DNA of 64,000 bases. It comes from JAWPMT01 sp965601475 (GTDB lineage: Bacteria > Bacteroidota > Bacteroidia > Cytophagales > Cyclobacteriaceae). The stretch covers positions 5,332,001 through 5,396,000 of the forward strand of contig OZ271832.1 of assembly GCA_965601475.1 (NCBI GenBank). Reading direction: 5' to 3'. Below are positions 43,158 through 52,269 of this stretch, one piece after another (the stretch's first letter is position 1; each line of letters begins with the position of its first letter). The notes under the pieces were generated by a model. That model worked only from the letters and a program-made list of their open reading frames with translations, was not told where the DNA came from and searched no databases. Position numbers and translations under genes: made by a program.

Positions 43158-45899
43158 ATGGAAAAAGCACTTAAACCTTACAAACGCGTATACCGATTTG
43201 GTAATGGCCAGGCTGATGGCCGTACGACGATGAAACCCTTACTGGGAGGCAAAGGAGCCAATCTGGCGGAGATGACCCACATCGGCTTGCCGGTACCTCC
43301 TGGCTTTACGATCACCACCGAGGTGTGTACAGAATATCATGAATTAGGGAAAGAGCAGGTGAAGAAGCTTTTGCGGCCTGAGGTCCGTTCCGGTGTTCAC
43401 TTCATTGAAGAAATTATGGGCTCCACGTTTGATGACGAGAAGAACCCATTGTTGCTCTCAGTTCGGTCAGGGGCCCGAGATTCAATGCCTGGCATGATGG
43501 ACACGGTTCTCAACATTGGGTTGAATGACAAGGTTGTGGAGGGGCTGGCAAGGAAGTCTGGCAAAGACCATTTTGCCTGGGACTCTTACCGGCGTTTCAT
43601 TCAGATGTACGGCGATGTGGTGATGAAGGTCAATACGTTCGTAACCGAGGACGAAGACGTCTTTGAGGTGATTCTGCATGCGATGAAAGAAGATCGTGGT
43701 GTTCAGACAGACCAGGAACTCACCACGGACGATCTCAAGGAATTGGTAGAGCAATACAAAGCCAGAATTATCGAACTGACTGGTGGACCATTCCCACAAG
43801 ACCCACCTGAGCAGCTTTGGAACTCGATTATTGCAGTATTTGAAAGCTGGCATACGCCACGGGCGATCGTTTACAGAAAGCTGAACAACATTCCAGAAGA
43901 ATGGGGTACTGCTGTCAATGTACAGGCGATGGTCTACGGCAATATGGGTATACGATCTGCGTCCGGCGTTGCTTTCACACGGGATGCCGCCACGGGAGAG
44001 AATGCATTTAATGGAGAATACCTCATTGATGCGCAGGGAGAAGACGTGGTATCGGGTGCCCGCACACCACATCAGGTGACGTTACAAGGATCGAAGCAGT
44101 GGGCCAAATTGGCACTAGTTGATGAAGACACTCGTAAAAAGGAATACTTGTCCTTGGAGGAATACATGCCAGAGACTTACCAGGAACTGAATGAATGGCA
44201 ACAGAAGCTTGAGGACCACTTCCGGGACATGCAGGACATGGAGTTCACTATCGAGGAAGATCGGCTATGGATCTTGCAGACACGCAATGGTAAGCGGACG
44301 GGAGAGGCCATGGTGCGGATCGCTATGGAGATGCTCGATGATGGTCTGATAGATGAGAAGGATGCCGTCCGCAGAATGAATCCCGCCAAAATCGATGAAT
44401 TGCTTCACCCTGTTTTTGATCCAAAGGCCCTGAGTGGAGCTACAAAAATCGCTCGGGGACTCCCGGCTTCACCAGGTGCTGCATCCGGTAAGATAGTATT
44501 CTTCTCCGATGATGCTACGGAATGGAAAGCCAAAGGAGAAAACCAAGTGATCCTGGTGCGGATCGAAACTTCTCCTGAAGACCTGGCCGGTATGGATGCG
44601 GCTGTTGGTATTCTTACAGCCAGGGGAGGTATGACCTCGCACGCGGCGGTAGTGGCTCGAGGAATGGGCAAATGCTGTATTAGTGGCGCAGGAGCCATTC
44701 GAATAGACACGGCTCGCAAGACGATGACAGTGGGAGATCAAGTATACCAGGAAGGGGATTGGTTGTCACTGGATGGTACTACTGGTCGGGTGTATGCTGG
44801 GAAAATCAAAACCCGCGATCCTGAACTTGGTGGAAACCTGGCAAGGATCATCGAACTGGCTGAGAAGAATTCCAAGCTCAAGGTTCACGCCAATGCCGAT
44901 ACTCCAGAAGCTGCAAAGGCAGCTAGAGAATTCGGAGCTGAGGGCATAGGGCTCTGCCGTACAGAGCACATGTTTTTTGAAGGTCCGAGAATTGTCGCCA
45001 TGCGGGAAATGATCCTCGCCAATGATGAAGCCGGAAGGCGCAAAGCATTAGAAAAACTGCTTCCTATGCAGCGATCCGATTTCGAGGGCATTCTTGAAGC
45101 CATGCAAGGATTTCCTGTGACCATCAGGTTGCTGGATCCACCACTTCATGAATTCTTGCCACAAGACCGCAAAAGCCAGGAAGAAATGGCTGAGATGATG
45201 AACATCACCGTGGAGGATATCCAGGCCAAAATTGCGAATCTAGAAGAAGTCAATCCCATGCTTGGGCACAGGGGTTGTAGATTGGGGAATACCTATCCTG
45301 AGATCACGGAAATGCAAGCCAGGGCAATTATCGAGGCCGCCTTGAACCTGAAACAAAAAGGGATTGTGGCGAAACCGGAGATCATGGTTCCATTGATTGG
45401 CACGGTGAAAGAGTTTGACATGCAGGCGGAAATCGTCAAGAACGAGATCGATCGGGTATTCCATGAACGCAATGATCATATGCCATACAAGGTTGGTACG
45501 ATGATAGAGGTACCCAGGGCAGCGTTGGTGGCCGACAAGATTGCCAAACGCGCTGAGTTCTTTTCTTTTGGTACCAACGACCTGACTCAGATGACCTTTG
45601 GATACTCCAGGGATGACTGCGGTAAGTTTTTACCTATCTATACTGAAAAAGGTATTCTTGAAGTCGATCCATTCCAGGTGCTTGATCAGGAGGGTGTTGG
45701 ACAACTGGTGGCGCTAGCCATTCAAAAAGGCCGTACTTCCAGGCATAACCTCGTTATTGGCATCTGTGGTGAGCATGGTGGCGAGCCAGAATCTGTGGCC
45801 TTCTGCCATCACTTGGGTATGAATTATGTCAGCTGCTCGACTTATCGGGTACCCATAGCGAAAGTTGCAGCGGCAAAAGCCAACGTCTTGGGGGTATGA
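43158..45899 (+). CDS. ppdK: Pyruvate, phosphate dikinase
   Basis: Interconverts pyruvate, ATP and Pi with phosphoenolpyruvate, AMP and PPi; it can run toward pyruvate in PPi-dependent glycolysis or toward PEP in gluconeogenesis. 913 residues, about normal. N-terminal ATP-binding part: LGGKGANLAEMTHIGLPVPP and SVRSGARDSMPGMMDTVLNI. Central phospho-His domain: TARGGMTSHAAVVARGMGKC, with the catalytic His in SHAA and the regulatory-Thr position next to it. C-terminal PEP/pyruvate domain: GLCRTEHMFFE, NPMLGHRGCRLG, FFSFGTNDLTQMTFGYSRDD, CGEHGGEP. Its own transcription unit, with a possible operator before it and a strong hairpin after it. Confidence 0.97.
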   Translation: MEKALKPYKRVYRFGNGQADGRTTMKPLLGGKGANLAEMTHIGLPVPPGFTITTEVCTEYHELGKEQVKKLLRPEVRSGVHFIEEIMGSTFDDEKNPLLLSVRSGARDSMPGMMDTVLNIGLNDKVVEGLARKSGKDHFAWDSYRRFIQMYGDVVMKVNTFVTEDEDVFEVILHAMKEDRGVQTDQELTTDDLKELVEQYKARIIELTGGPFPQDPPEQLWNSIIAVFESWHTPRAIVYRKLNNIPEEWGTAVNVQAMVYGNMGIRSASGVAFTRDAATGENAFNGEYLIDAQGEDVVSGARTPHQVTLQGSKQWAKLALVDEDTRKKEYLSLEEYMPETYQELNEWQQKLEDHFRDMQDMEFTIEEDRLWILQTRNGKRTGEAMVRIAMEMLDDGLIDEKDAVRRMNPAKIDELLHPVFDPKALSGATKIARGLPASPGAASGKIVFFSDDATEWKAKGENQVILVRIETSPEDLAGMDAAVGILTARGGMTSHAAVVARGMGKCCISGAGAIRIDTARKTMTVGDQVYQEGDWLSLDGTTGRVYAGKIKTRDPELGGNLARIIELAEKNSKLKVHANADTPEAAKAAREFGAEGIGLCRTEHMFFEGPRIVAMREMILANDEAGRRKALEKLLPMQRSDFEGILEAMQGFPVTIRLLDPPLHEFLPQDRKSQEEMAEMMNITVEDIQAKIANLEEVNPMLGHRGCRLGNTYPEITEMQARAIIEAALNLKQKGIVAKPEIMVPLIGTVKEFDMQAEIVKNEIDRVFHERNDHMPYKVGTMIEVPRAALVADKIAKRAEFFSFGTNDLTQMTFGYSRDDCGKFLPIYTEKGILEVDPFQVLDQEGVGQLVALAIQKGRTSRHNLVIGICGEHGGEPESVAFCHHLGMNYVSCSTYRVPIAKVAAAKANVLGV

Positions 45900-45914
45900 T
45901 CAGGTAATGGGAGA

Positions 45915-45970
45915 AGTGGGTGACTGGTTTGGAGGGAAGATCCTGTGCGGAGGTAAACCAGTTACCCATT
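45915..45970 (+). terminator. Strong 16-bp hairpin downstream of ppdK
   Basis: Left arm 45915-45930 (AGTGGGTGACTGGTTT) pairs with right arm 45955-45970 (AAACCAGTTACCCATT) over all 16 bases, with two G-U wobbles and a 24-base loop, then a pyrimidine-rich tail (CCTTTTCTCTTTC). It begins 16 bases after the ppdK stop. Probably the transcript end; the large loop and clean stem would also protect the mRNA 3' end. Confidence 0.65.
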
Positions 45971-46062
45971 CCTTTTCTCTTTCATGATTGGTGTATCCAG
46001 GCCCATACATATTTTTTTCTAGACTATATTCTCTGCATGTATTTTGGTGCTTAAACCAGACC

Positions 46063-46479
46063 ATGACAGACATGCAACTACACAAGGAATTTGATTTTTT
46101 AGACATCCACTGGTGCGCCGAAACCCAAACCGTGGTGATGACCTGGAAGCGATTTGTGAAAGGTGATCAATTCAGAGCGGGCTTGGATGAAGGCCTAAAC
46201 CTGCTTAGTGCCAACCGATCCGCCAATTGGCTGGCCGATTTAAGGGATCTTGGCACGGTAACTAAGGAAGATCAGGAATGGTCCAATGTCGATTGGTACC
46301 CCAGGGCCATTTTAGCCGGAATCCGAAATATGGCGATTATTATGCCCAGAAGCGTTCTTAGCACCATGTCAGTGAAGAATATCCTAACCAAAGTACAGGA
46401 CATCGATGTGGAAACCCGATATTTCGATAGCGTCGATGATGCCCAGGACTGGCTTGGCGCACTGAAACAGACTGCTTGA
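46063..46479 (+). CDS. SpoIIAA/STAS-like small protein 1
   Basis: Start at ATG 46063 (frame open from 45988 with no plausible start). 138 residues with the alternating strands and helices of SpoIIAA/STAS-like proteins of Bacteroidota: FLDIHWCAETQTVVMTWKRF, then NWLADLRDLGTVTKEDQEW, MAIIMPRSVLSTMSVKNI, and a C-terminal helix DAQDWLGAL. No phospho-acceptor Ser can be picked with confidence. Soluble, cytoplasmic. The next gene is a second protein of the same general fold, 109 bp on. Role unknown; possibly partner switching or energy-state sensing. Confidence 0.65.
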   Translation: MTDMQLHKEFDFLDIHWCAETQTVVMTWKRFVKGDQFRAGLDEGLNLLSANRSANWLADLRDLGTVTKEDQEWSNVDWYPRAILAGIRNMAIIMPRSVLSTMSVKNILTKVQDIDVETRYFDSVDDAQDWLGALKQTA

Positions 46480-46588
46480 TATTTTGCTGAAGGCTATAGG
46501 GAGAAGGAAGGGGTAGAACTTTGCGTCGCTTAACCATTTCGTTACTTCCGGTGTTTTGCGATTAAATTCGCTCCAAGCAAAACAACAA

Positions 46589-46957
46589 ATGGATTATAAC
46601 GCTAGGGTTAGATGGCATCAGGACAATGGAAAACGCGTCCTGGTGGCCGACTACAGCCACCTTAATGGGAAGGATCTTATGGGCGTATTCAATGTGAGTT
46701 ATACGACGCAGAAAGGCGCAGGAACCGATGTGCTATTGCTAACGGATTTCACTGGCGCCAAGGCCAATAATGAAATCGTAGCTGCGCTTAAGAAGGCGGG
46801 CGTGGAGTTGGACAATGACATGAAAAAGATCGCCATCGTCGGGCTCACCAAGTTCCAGACTATCTTTTACAACGGCTACATTCGGGTTACAGGTCAAAGG
46901 AAGAAGACCAAGCTTTTTACAAATCAGGAAGAGGCCTTTCCGTGGCTGCTTGAATAG
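46589..46957 (+). CDS. SpoIIAA/STAS-like small protein 2
   Basis: ATG 46589 is used (the frame is open from 46556 with a poor start). 122 residues with an alternating alpha/beta pattern (GKRVLVADYSHLNGKDLMGV; VLLLTDFTGAKANNEIVAAL; KKIAIVGLTKFQTIFYNGYI; EEAFPWLLE). The final FxxxEEAFPWLL helix matches the end of the preceding protein (DDAQDWLGAL), so the two are distant relatives. Soluble. Function unknown. Confidence 0.63.
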   Translation: MDYNARVRWHQDNGKRVLVADYSHLNGKDLMGVFNVSYTTQKGAGTDVLLLTDFTGAKANNEIVAALKKAGVELDNDMKKIAIVGLTKFQTIFYNGYIRVTGQRKKTKLFTNQEEAFPWLLE

Positions 46958-47018
46958 GGCTGCCCAGTCCTTGACAAAGGCGTGAAAGATGACTAACTTT
47001 TATAGAAATTCATCGGTC

Positions 47019-47462
47019 ATGCCACTCATCAATATTTACCTCACGTTCGATGGAAATTGTGAAGAAGCTTTCAATTTCTACAAGACTGTTTTTGGTGGAG
47101 AATTCAGCTTCATGGGCAGGTTCAGCGACATGCCTGCTGAGGCTGGAGGGGACACCATCCCCGAAGATCAAATGAACCGTGTCATGCATGTGGGTCTACC
47201 CATTAGCCAGGAAACCCGACTCATGGGTAGCGACACCGGCGGGGAATGGGGAGCCGGATTCACGCAAGGAAATAACTTTTCGGTTTCCGTCACTGCCGAT
47301 TCCAAGGAACAGGCTGACCACTTGTTCACCTCTTTGTCGTTGGATGGCAAGGTTACCATGCCCTTGTCTGATACTTTCTGGGGGGACTATTTTGGATCCC
47401 TCACCGACAAGTTTGGTATCAACTGGATGGTGGGTTACAACGAGCAAGGAGATAGCATGTAA
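47019..47462 (+). CDS. VOC-family (PhnB/glyoxalase-like) protein
   Basis: ATG 47019 gives 147 residues (the frame is open ten codons upstream). Typical PhnB/3-demethylubiquinone-type VOC fold: INIYLTFDGNCEEAFNFYKT, VFGGEFSFMGRFSDMP, HVGLPISQETRLMGSD, FSVSVTADSKEQADHLFTSL and MPLSDTFWGDYFGSLTDKFG. Family members bind small ligands or act as dioxygenases/isomerases; the substrate cannot be read here. Possibly transcribed with the two STAS-like genes (62 bp gap). Confidence 0.88.
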   Translation: MPLINIYLTFDGNCEEAFNFYKTVFGGEFSFMGRFSDMPAEAGGDTIPEDQMNRVMHVGLPISQETRLMGSDTGGEWGAGFTQGNNFSVSVTADSKEQADHLFTSLSLDGKVTMPLSDTFWGDYFGSLTDKFGINWMVGYNEQGDSM

Positions 47463-47564
47463 CGCCTGATCAAAGGCCATTGACGGTCAAATAGGCTCTA
47501 ATTGAGTGTATGGCAACATATCTGGTTTTGGATTGGCCATATGAGGATGGTTTGTCCTGTGTGA

Positions 47565-50500
47565 TCAATCCAGCCTGAAGGCGACCGGCCAAAACACCCT
47601 CACGTTCACTGGCTTTCCCCCTTGGCGGCCCGGCGTCCAATTCGGGCTATTCCGGATCAACCGTTGCGCCTCCTCATCGCATCCAAAACCAATGCCCTTG
47701 ACCACCTGGATATCATTAAGACTTCCGTCTGTGCTTACGGTGAATTCGACATTTACGCTGCCTTCAACTTTCTCACGCAAGGCTTCTTTGGGGTATTCCA
47801 GATTCTTTGAAATGTATTCATAGAAGGCTGTCTCACCTCCAGGAAAAGCAGGAGCTTCCTCCACTATCTCGTAAACGTGGTCTAAATCGTCGTCATCAAT
47901 AATAAGCTCCTTAGTGAGGGACTCGTCAATTTCCCTCCCTGTGGAATCAACAAGACGCTGTGCAGAGGTGGCAACGAATTGCAACACTATGGGCCTGCTT
48001 TCAGCCAAAATCTCCCCCTTGAGATCTGTGAGCCGCAGCTTGACGTTGCCACGGAAATCGGCTCGCATTACCCGGCGACTATTCAAAACAAACGTAAACT
48101 CTTGCTGCCTACGGTCCGTAGCTACCCTCTGAACCTGCCGCTCTACCAAGGCCGGTGTTCCACGGGACGTCACGAGATCAACATAGAACTCATTCTCCAC
48201 CATTCCTCCGTCATTGTAAAGGGTAGCTGAAATGACGGTACTCTGGTCGGCGCGAAGCGTTGTTCGATTAGATTGCAGACTGCTGAATCGAAAGAGAGGC
48301 ACGGACTTGGCATCTTCGTATCGCCACATAATTTGACTCACAGAGTCGAAGTGATTTAGTTTTTGCCGCTGGGCTGAGTCCGCTTCCAGTACGAGAGTCC
48401 AGGGGTCTGCGGCCATTTCGATTTGATCTGACTGTATGTAGGTCACCACCTGTGCGTATGTCGCAAGCAAGCCGTAGGGTTCCTGTTTTTTCGCCACGGC
48501 TATGAAAGACCCCAGGGCCCTTTCGTACCGCCCATCGTAGAAGTCACAGACGCCAATGTTATAAAGTGCGGCTCGCTGCAGGTCCTGATCTTCTTCCGTG
48601 AAAGCGCGTAGTGCTTCCTGGAAGCGCTCCTGAGCTGTGGGTAGCGTATCAATTTCTGTACTCGACCAAAGCCAACCGGTGATTGTTTCATCGAGCGTTA
48701 CTTCATTGCCATACCTTTCGAACATGGCGATGCCGTTGGCTAGTTGGCACAGTCCGTTGAAATAATCTTCTTCCAGAAGGCAAGCCTTGTCGATATGAGT
48801 TGTGGGGAAATTGGCTGCTAGCCAGCGACTGAGGCTTGTCGAATCTCCGTCAAACCAGTACAGTTGGGCCGCTGGATCTCGAAGAAGCATTCGTGCCGAA
48901 TCCAATGTAATCGATCCCTCTTCGAGGGGCTCTGGTAAGAAAAAGGAACGCCCTTCATGTTCGACCAGATTTACTGTAGTTCCTGCAACCAGGTAGGTGT
49001 TGGGTGGGACTCGGCCAGCTTCCCGAAGATAGCTGTTGGTTGGGTCGTAGGCGTTTCCCGCTAATACCCATAGCAAGAAGCGGAAGATTAGCCGGAGCTT
49101 GTGTTTTCTTTTCCGCTTATTGTAGGAGAGGAGGATCGTCACCAGTGTTCCCCATTTGAGCCGGGTCAGATCGTTCATTTCCAGGCTGTAGAGGCCAACA
49201 TCGGGGACGGTTTGAATGCGCTCCCTGAACCTGCGTACACGCTGTACAGAGGACTTTCGCTGCAGCTTCTGATTGAGCTTTTGGAGTTGCTTGGTCTCGT
49301 AGGACGCTTTGGAAACCACACCCAGATCAGTCTCCTTCAGGAAACCATTGAGGTCTTCTCTGATGTCCATTTCCAGCTCAATGGGCATGTAGGTCAGAAA
49401 TACTTTCCGTAGTTCTTTGACCATTTTACCCTCCTGCATCCAGGGCAGTTGCATGCCCAATAGGAGCCAGTCCTGGGCGTTGGCCTGGTGTTGGTTGGCC
49501 AGTTTAACGGCAAGGTATACGACCCAATCCCATTCCAGCCGAGGGTGAATGGCACAAGCCTGAATCCACTTTTCAAAGCCCTCATCCCCGAGGTCCCTGA
49601 CCTCCCGGGCGACTGATTTGTAATCCCAGGCCCGGTAGCTTCGACGAAGGCGATCAAAATGATGCTGGTCCTCCAATCGCGACCTGAATGCCGGTGGTGT
49701 GAATTGAGGTCTGATGATCTCTTCCAGTGACGCCAGGGATAACGGCAGTAGCGGGAGTGATTTTGCCAGTTCATGATCAGCAACAGACCATAAATGTCCG
49801 GGTTTTGGATTGAGAATCAAGAGCTGCGGATAAGTGGTGCCGAGCAATTCTATTTCCCTGGGGCTGGCCATGATGGATTCGGTAGATCCGATGACCAGTA
49901 GCCGCCCGTTGATATGCCTACTCTGGAAGTCAGTGATGTCCAGCGTATCCAGGGTCTCAGGGTCAAAAATGGTACTCAGGTCTTCCTGATATTCGTAGTA
50001 AGCAAATTGTACATGCCTGTCCGAAAGCTTGGTGATCATGGTTTTCACAAAAGGCGAAAGCAACGATCTGCCAGAGCGGTTTTGCACCATAACGACATAC
50101 GTCGGATCCTTCGTGTTTGGCCGATGAACGACCTGGAAGAAGCCGCCTGAGCTAATCGTCTTGTTGATGCTCTCCTTCACCGCAAATCTGGGTCGCAGGC
50201 TCGAAATCACCTTGCCATGCAGGGTGCGCGCCGTGGATTTGACTTGCAAGTCATCGAGAAACTGGATCTTCTCTGCAGGGACGCGAATTGGAAACCAGAA
50301 TGGGGGAGTGCTTAGTGAGCGCACAGCCCAGTTGCCATGTATGATGGCTTTTGGGATAATTCTGAAAACGACAAGAACCATGACCACCATCACGAAGAAC
50401 AGCGCCGTCAGGATTTCGAAATTGTAGCGCTGCAAAAAGTTGAGCGTGTAGCGGTATTGGTCAATGGAATACCTTTCGGTAGGTAAATCTATATCTGCCA

Positions 50501-51263
50501 AAGTAAGGATGTCCAGGATAATCGATGATCGTGTATCGTCTGCTTCCCCTGTGGGATCCCTGGTGTCGTCGGCGACTGCTTCCGGACGGTCAACGCCAGG
50601 TGTTAAGTTGCTTGGTGGTTCATCACTTCCTTGATCTGCGGGCTTTGGCTGTGATGGCGCTTTTTCCTCAGGTTCGTCGGACGGATCCTCCCGTATTTCC
50701 GGGGGGTCCGGGTCGGTTTGGGGTAAGATGGGATCCTTGGGTATAGCAGTTAGGCTATCCGTCTTGGGCCCTGGAAGTGTTTGTTCAGGAGTACTCAGGG
50801 TCAATGCAGTCCAGAGACCAAATGAAATCAATACTGCAACAAACACAATTGCGACAATGGATCTTAATCGCATAGAGAAAAGAAAGCTGCCAGATCCGTC
50901 AGCCGGAAGGTGTGGCTCGTCCGAAGTGTCTTTTTCGGGGTCGTCTTGCGGTTGGTCTATATGCTGAGGCGTTGCCTGTTGCTCAAACAGCCCTTCTGTT
51001 GGGGGAAGAAATTCCGAAATCGACCTATGGGCGAAGTGTCGGTCGAACAATTCGTCGAAGAGCTCCTGCTCCGAGGCATTGGTGCAGATGATAGGTCCTA
51101 GGGTGCTACGCAGCCGATGAGTAGGTGCTTGCGAAAGCTTGAATAGAATGTCCTGAACATCGATGTAGGTTTTGGGGGAAATCTTGAAACCCCGATCCTT
51201 GAGTTCTTCCAGGAAATCCGCCAACATGGGCGGATCGATTATCCATTTTTTTTCTGAATCCAC
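47565..51263 (-). CDS. CoxE/vWA-like membrane protein with TPR region and TonB C-terminal domain
   Basis: The 1232-residue last gene of the trypsin/MoxR cassette. Residues about 10-78 match the CoxE N-terminal pattern (DFLEELKDRGFKISPKTYID ... LFDELFDRHF). A membrane helix (133-155), a Pro/Asp/Glu-rich spacer (158-245) and a second helix (282-302) follow. Residues about 385-510 read like a vWA fold (YVVMVQNRSGRSLLSPFV; HVQFAYYEYQEDLST; GRLLVIGSTE), but the metal site DxSxS is lost. A long helical region with possible TPRs (LQRAALYNIGVCDFYDGRYE) leads to a beta-sandwich-like part and a TonB_C domain at the end (FPGGETAFYEYISKNLEYPK; VEFTVSTDGSLNDIQVVKGI). Start is GTG 51263, overlapping MoxR by 25 bp. 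Role: probably the MoxR partner and envelope adaptor (inference). Confidence 0.78.
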   Translation of the reverse strand: MDSEKKWIIDPPMLADFLEELKDRGFKISPKTYIDVQDILFKLSQAPTHRLRSTLGPIICTNASEQELFDELFDRHFAHRSISEFLPPTEGLFEQQATPQHIDQPQDDPEKDTSDEPHLPADGSGSFLFSMRLRSIVAIVFVAVLISFGLWTALTLSTPEQTLPGPKTDSLTAIPKDPILPQTDPDPPEIREDPSDEPEEKAPSQPKPADQGSDEPPSNLTPGVDRPEAVADDTRDPTGEADDTRSSIILDILTLADIDLPTERYSIDQYRYTLNFLQRYNFEILTALFFVMVVMVLVVFRIIPKAIIHGNWAVRSLSTPPFWFPIRVPAEKIQFLDDLQVKSTARTLHGKVISSLRPRFAVKESINKTISSGGFFQVVHRPNTKDPTYVVMVQNRSGRSLLSPFVKTMITKLSDRHVQFAYYEYQEDLSTIFDPETLDTLDITDFQSRHINGRLLVIGSTESIMASPREIELLGTTYPQLLILNPKPGHLWSVADHELAKSLPLLPLSLASLEEIIRPQFTPPAFRSRLEDQHHFDRLRRSYRAWDYKSVAREVRDLGDEGFEKWIQACAIHPRLEWDWVVYLAVKLANQHQANAQDWLLLGMQLPWMQEGKMVKELRKVFLTYMPIELEMDIREDLNGFLKETDLGVVSKASYETKQLQKLNQKLQRKSSVQRVRRFRERIQTVPDVGLYSLEMNDLTRLKWGTLVTILLSYNKRKRKHKLRLIFRFLLWVLAGNAYDPTNSYLREAGRVPPNTYLVAGTTVNLVEHEGRSFFLPEPLEEGSITLDSARMLLRDPAAQLYWFDGDSTSLSRWLAANFPTTHIDKACLLEEDYFNGLCQLANGIAMFERYGNEVTLDETITGWLWSSTEIDTLPTAQERFQEALRAFTEEDQDLQRAALYNIGVCDFYDGRYERALGSFIAVAKKQEPYGLLATYAQVVTYIQSDQIEMAADPWTLVLEADSAQRQKLNHFDSVSQIMWRYEDAKSVPLFRFSSLQSNRTTLRADQSTVISATLYNDGGMVENEFYVDLVTSRGTPALVERQVQRVATDRRQQEFTFVLNSRRVMRADFRGNVKLRLTDLKGEILAESRPIVLQFVATSAQRLVDSTGREIDESLTKELIIDDDDLDHVYEIVEEAPAFPGGETAFYEYISKNLEYPKEALREKVEGSVNVEFTVSTDGSLNDIQVVKGIGFGCDEEAQRLIRNSPNWTPGRQGGKPVNVRVFWPVAFRLD

Positions 51264-52231
51264 TCAACGAGCGTTTTGTGATCCTCTTCACTCTTGGCGA
51301 TGGCAGCATAGCTCATAATGAGCAAGTCCTTTTCCCCTTCGGAGCGGATGGCTTGAATCTCCTTTGAAAGCAGGTTTTTGCTCTTGAGGACTTTGATCCA
51401 ATCGATGAGTTCGGCCGATCCGGGTTTCTTTTTCAGCAACAGTTTTCGAATTTCGATGAAGTGCGAAATGGCGGGCCTGATTTCTTCATCATTTATGGAA
51501 GCGACCCGATTGCTTACGATTTTCGATAAGAAGGCTGGATCACTGGGAAATTCAATGTGCTTGAAAACGCAGCGCCTCAAAAATGCGTCCGGCAAGTTTT
51601 TCTCAGAATTAGAAGTGATGATGACAAGTGGTTTGTAGGCCGGATCTGCTGCTACCGTGGTTGCCAACTCCGGGATGTAGAAACTCATCGATTCTATTTC
51701 GTTGAGTATGTCATTGGGAAAATCCCTTGGGGCCTTGTCGATCTCGTCGATGAGTATAATGGCCCTCATGGGTCTTTGCACCTCACGAAACGCCTCCGGT
51801 AGCAAGTCTACAATGTTGTTGTCCTCAGAGCACAAAGCCGTGGCAATTCCCAGCGACTCGAGGCGTACGAAGTCCCTTTTTCGAATGTCTTGCTTTTGCT
51901 CAATTTGACTTTCCCGGAAGTGCCCTATGGAGTCATATTGATAGAATAGATCCTGAGCGATGGAAGTAGATTTGGTTCGAAAAATCAGTGGAACGCCGCC
52001 GTTGAACTGAAATTCGTAGGCAAGGCTGTAAGCCAGTTGCGACTTACCGGTACCGGGTTCGCCGGTGAGCAGTAGGGGTTGCCCAAGTGCTATTGCGACA
52101 TTCACGGCATCCCGAAGCTCCATGGAGGTGACGTAGCCTTCGCCAATTTGCTCAGGTAGTCCGTTGCCCAGGACAGGAGGCAATTTCACCTCGGATTTAG
52201 TGTTGTTACCCTTATAAATTTCAAAAGTCAT
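51239..52231 (-). CDS. MoxR-type AAA+ ATPase
   Basis: A 330-residue ATPase. Walker A GEPGTGKS at residues 57-64, Walker B IILIDEID at 158-165, sensor-1 region VIITSNSEKNLPDAFLRRC near 203-221. The overall layout is the MoxR/RavA family, which remodels or activates partner proteins carrying vWA domains. The CoxE/vWA-like partner is the next gene and overlaps it by 25 bp; the trypsin-iSTAND gene is 38 bp upstream. Cytoplasmic. Confidence 0.93.
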   Translation of the reverse strand: MTFEIYKGNNTKSEVKLPPVLGNGLPEQIGEGYVTSMELRDAVNVAIALGQPLLLTGEPGTGKSQLAYSLAYEFQFNGGVPLIFRTKSTSIAQDLFYQYDSIGHFRESQIEQKQDIRKRDFVRLESLGIATALCSEDNNIVDLLPEAFREVQRPMRAIILIDEIDKAPRDFPNDILNEIESMSFYIPELATTVAADPAYKPLVIITSNSEKNLPDAFLRRCVFKHIEFPSDPAFLSKIVSNRVASINDEEIRPAISHFIEIRKLLLKKKPGSAELIDWIKVLKSKNLLSKEIQAIRSEGEKDLLIMSYAAIAKSEEDHKTLVEWIQKKNG

Positions 52232-52269
52232 TGCTGTGATATCCTAAGTATGTTGATGGTTGTCATATG

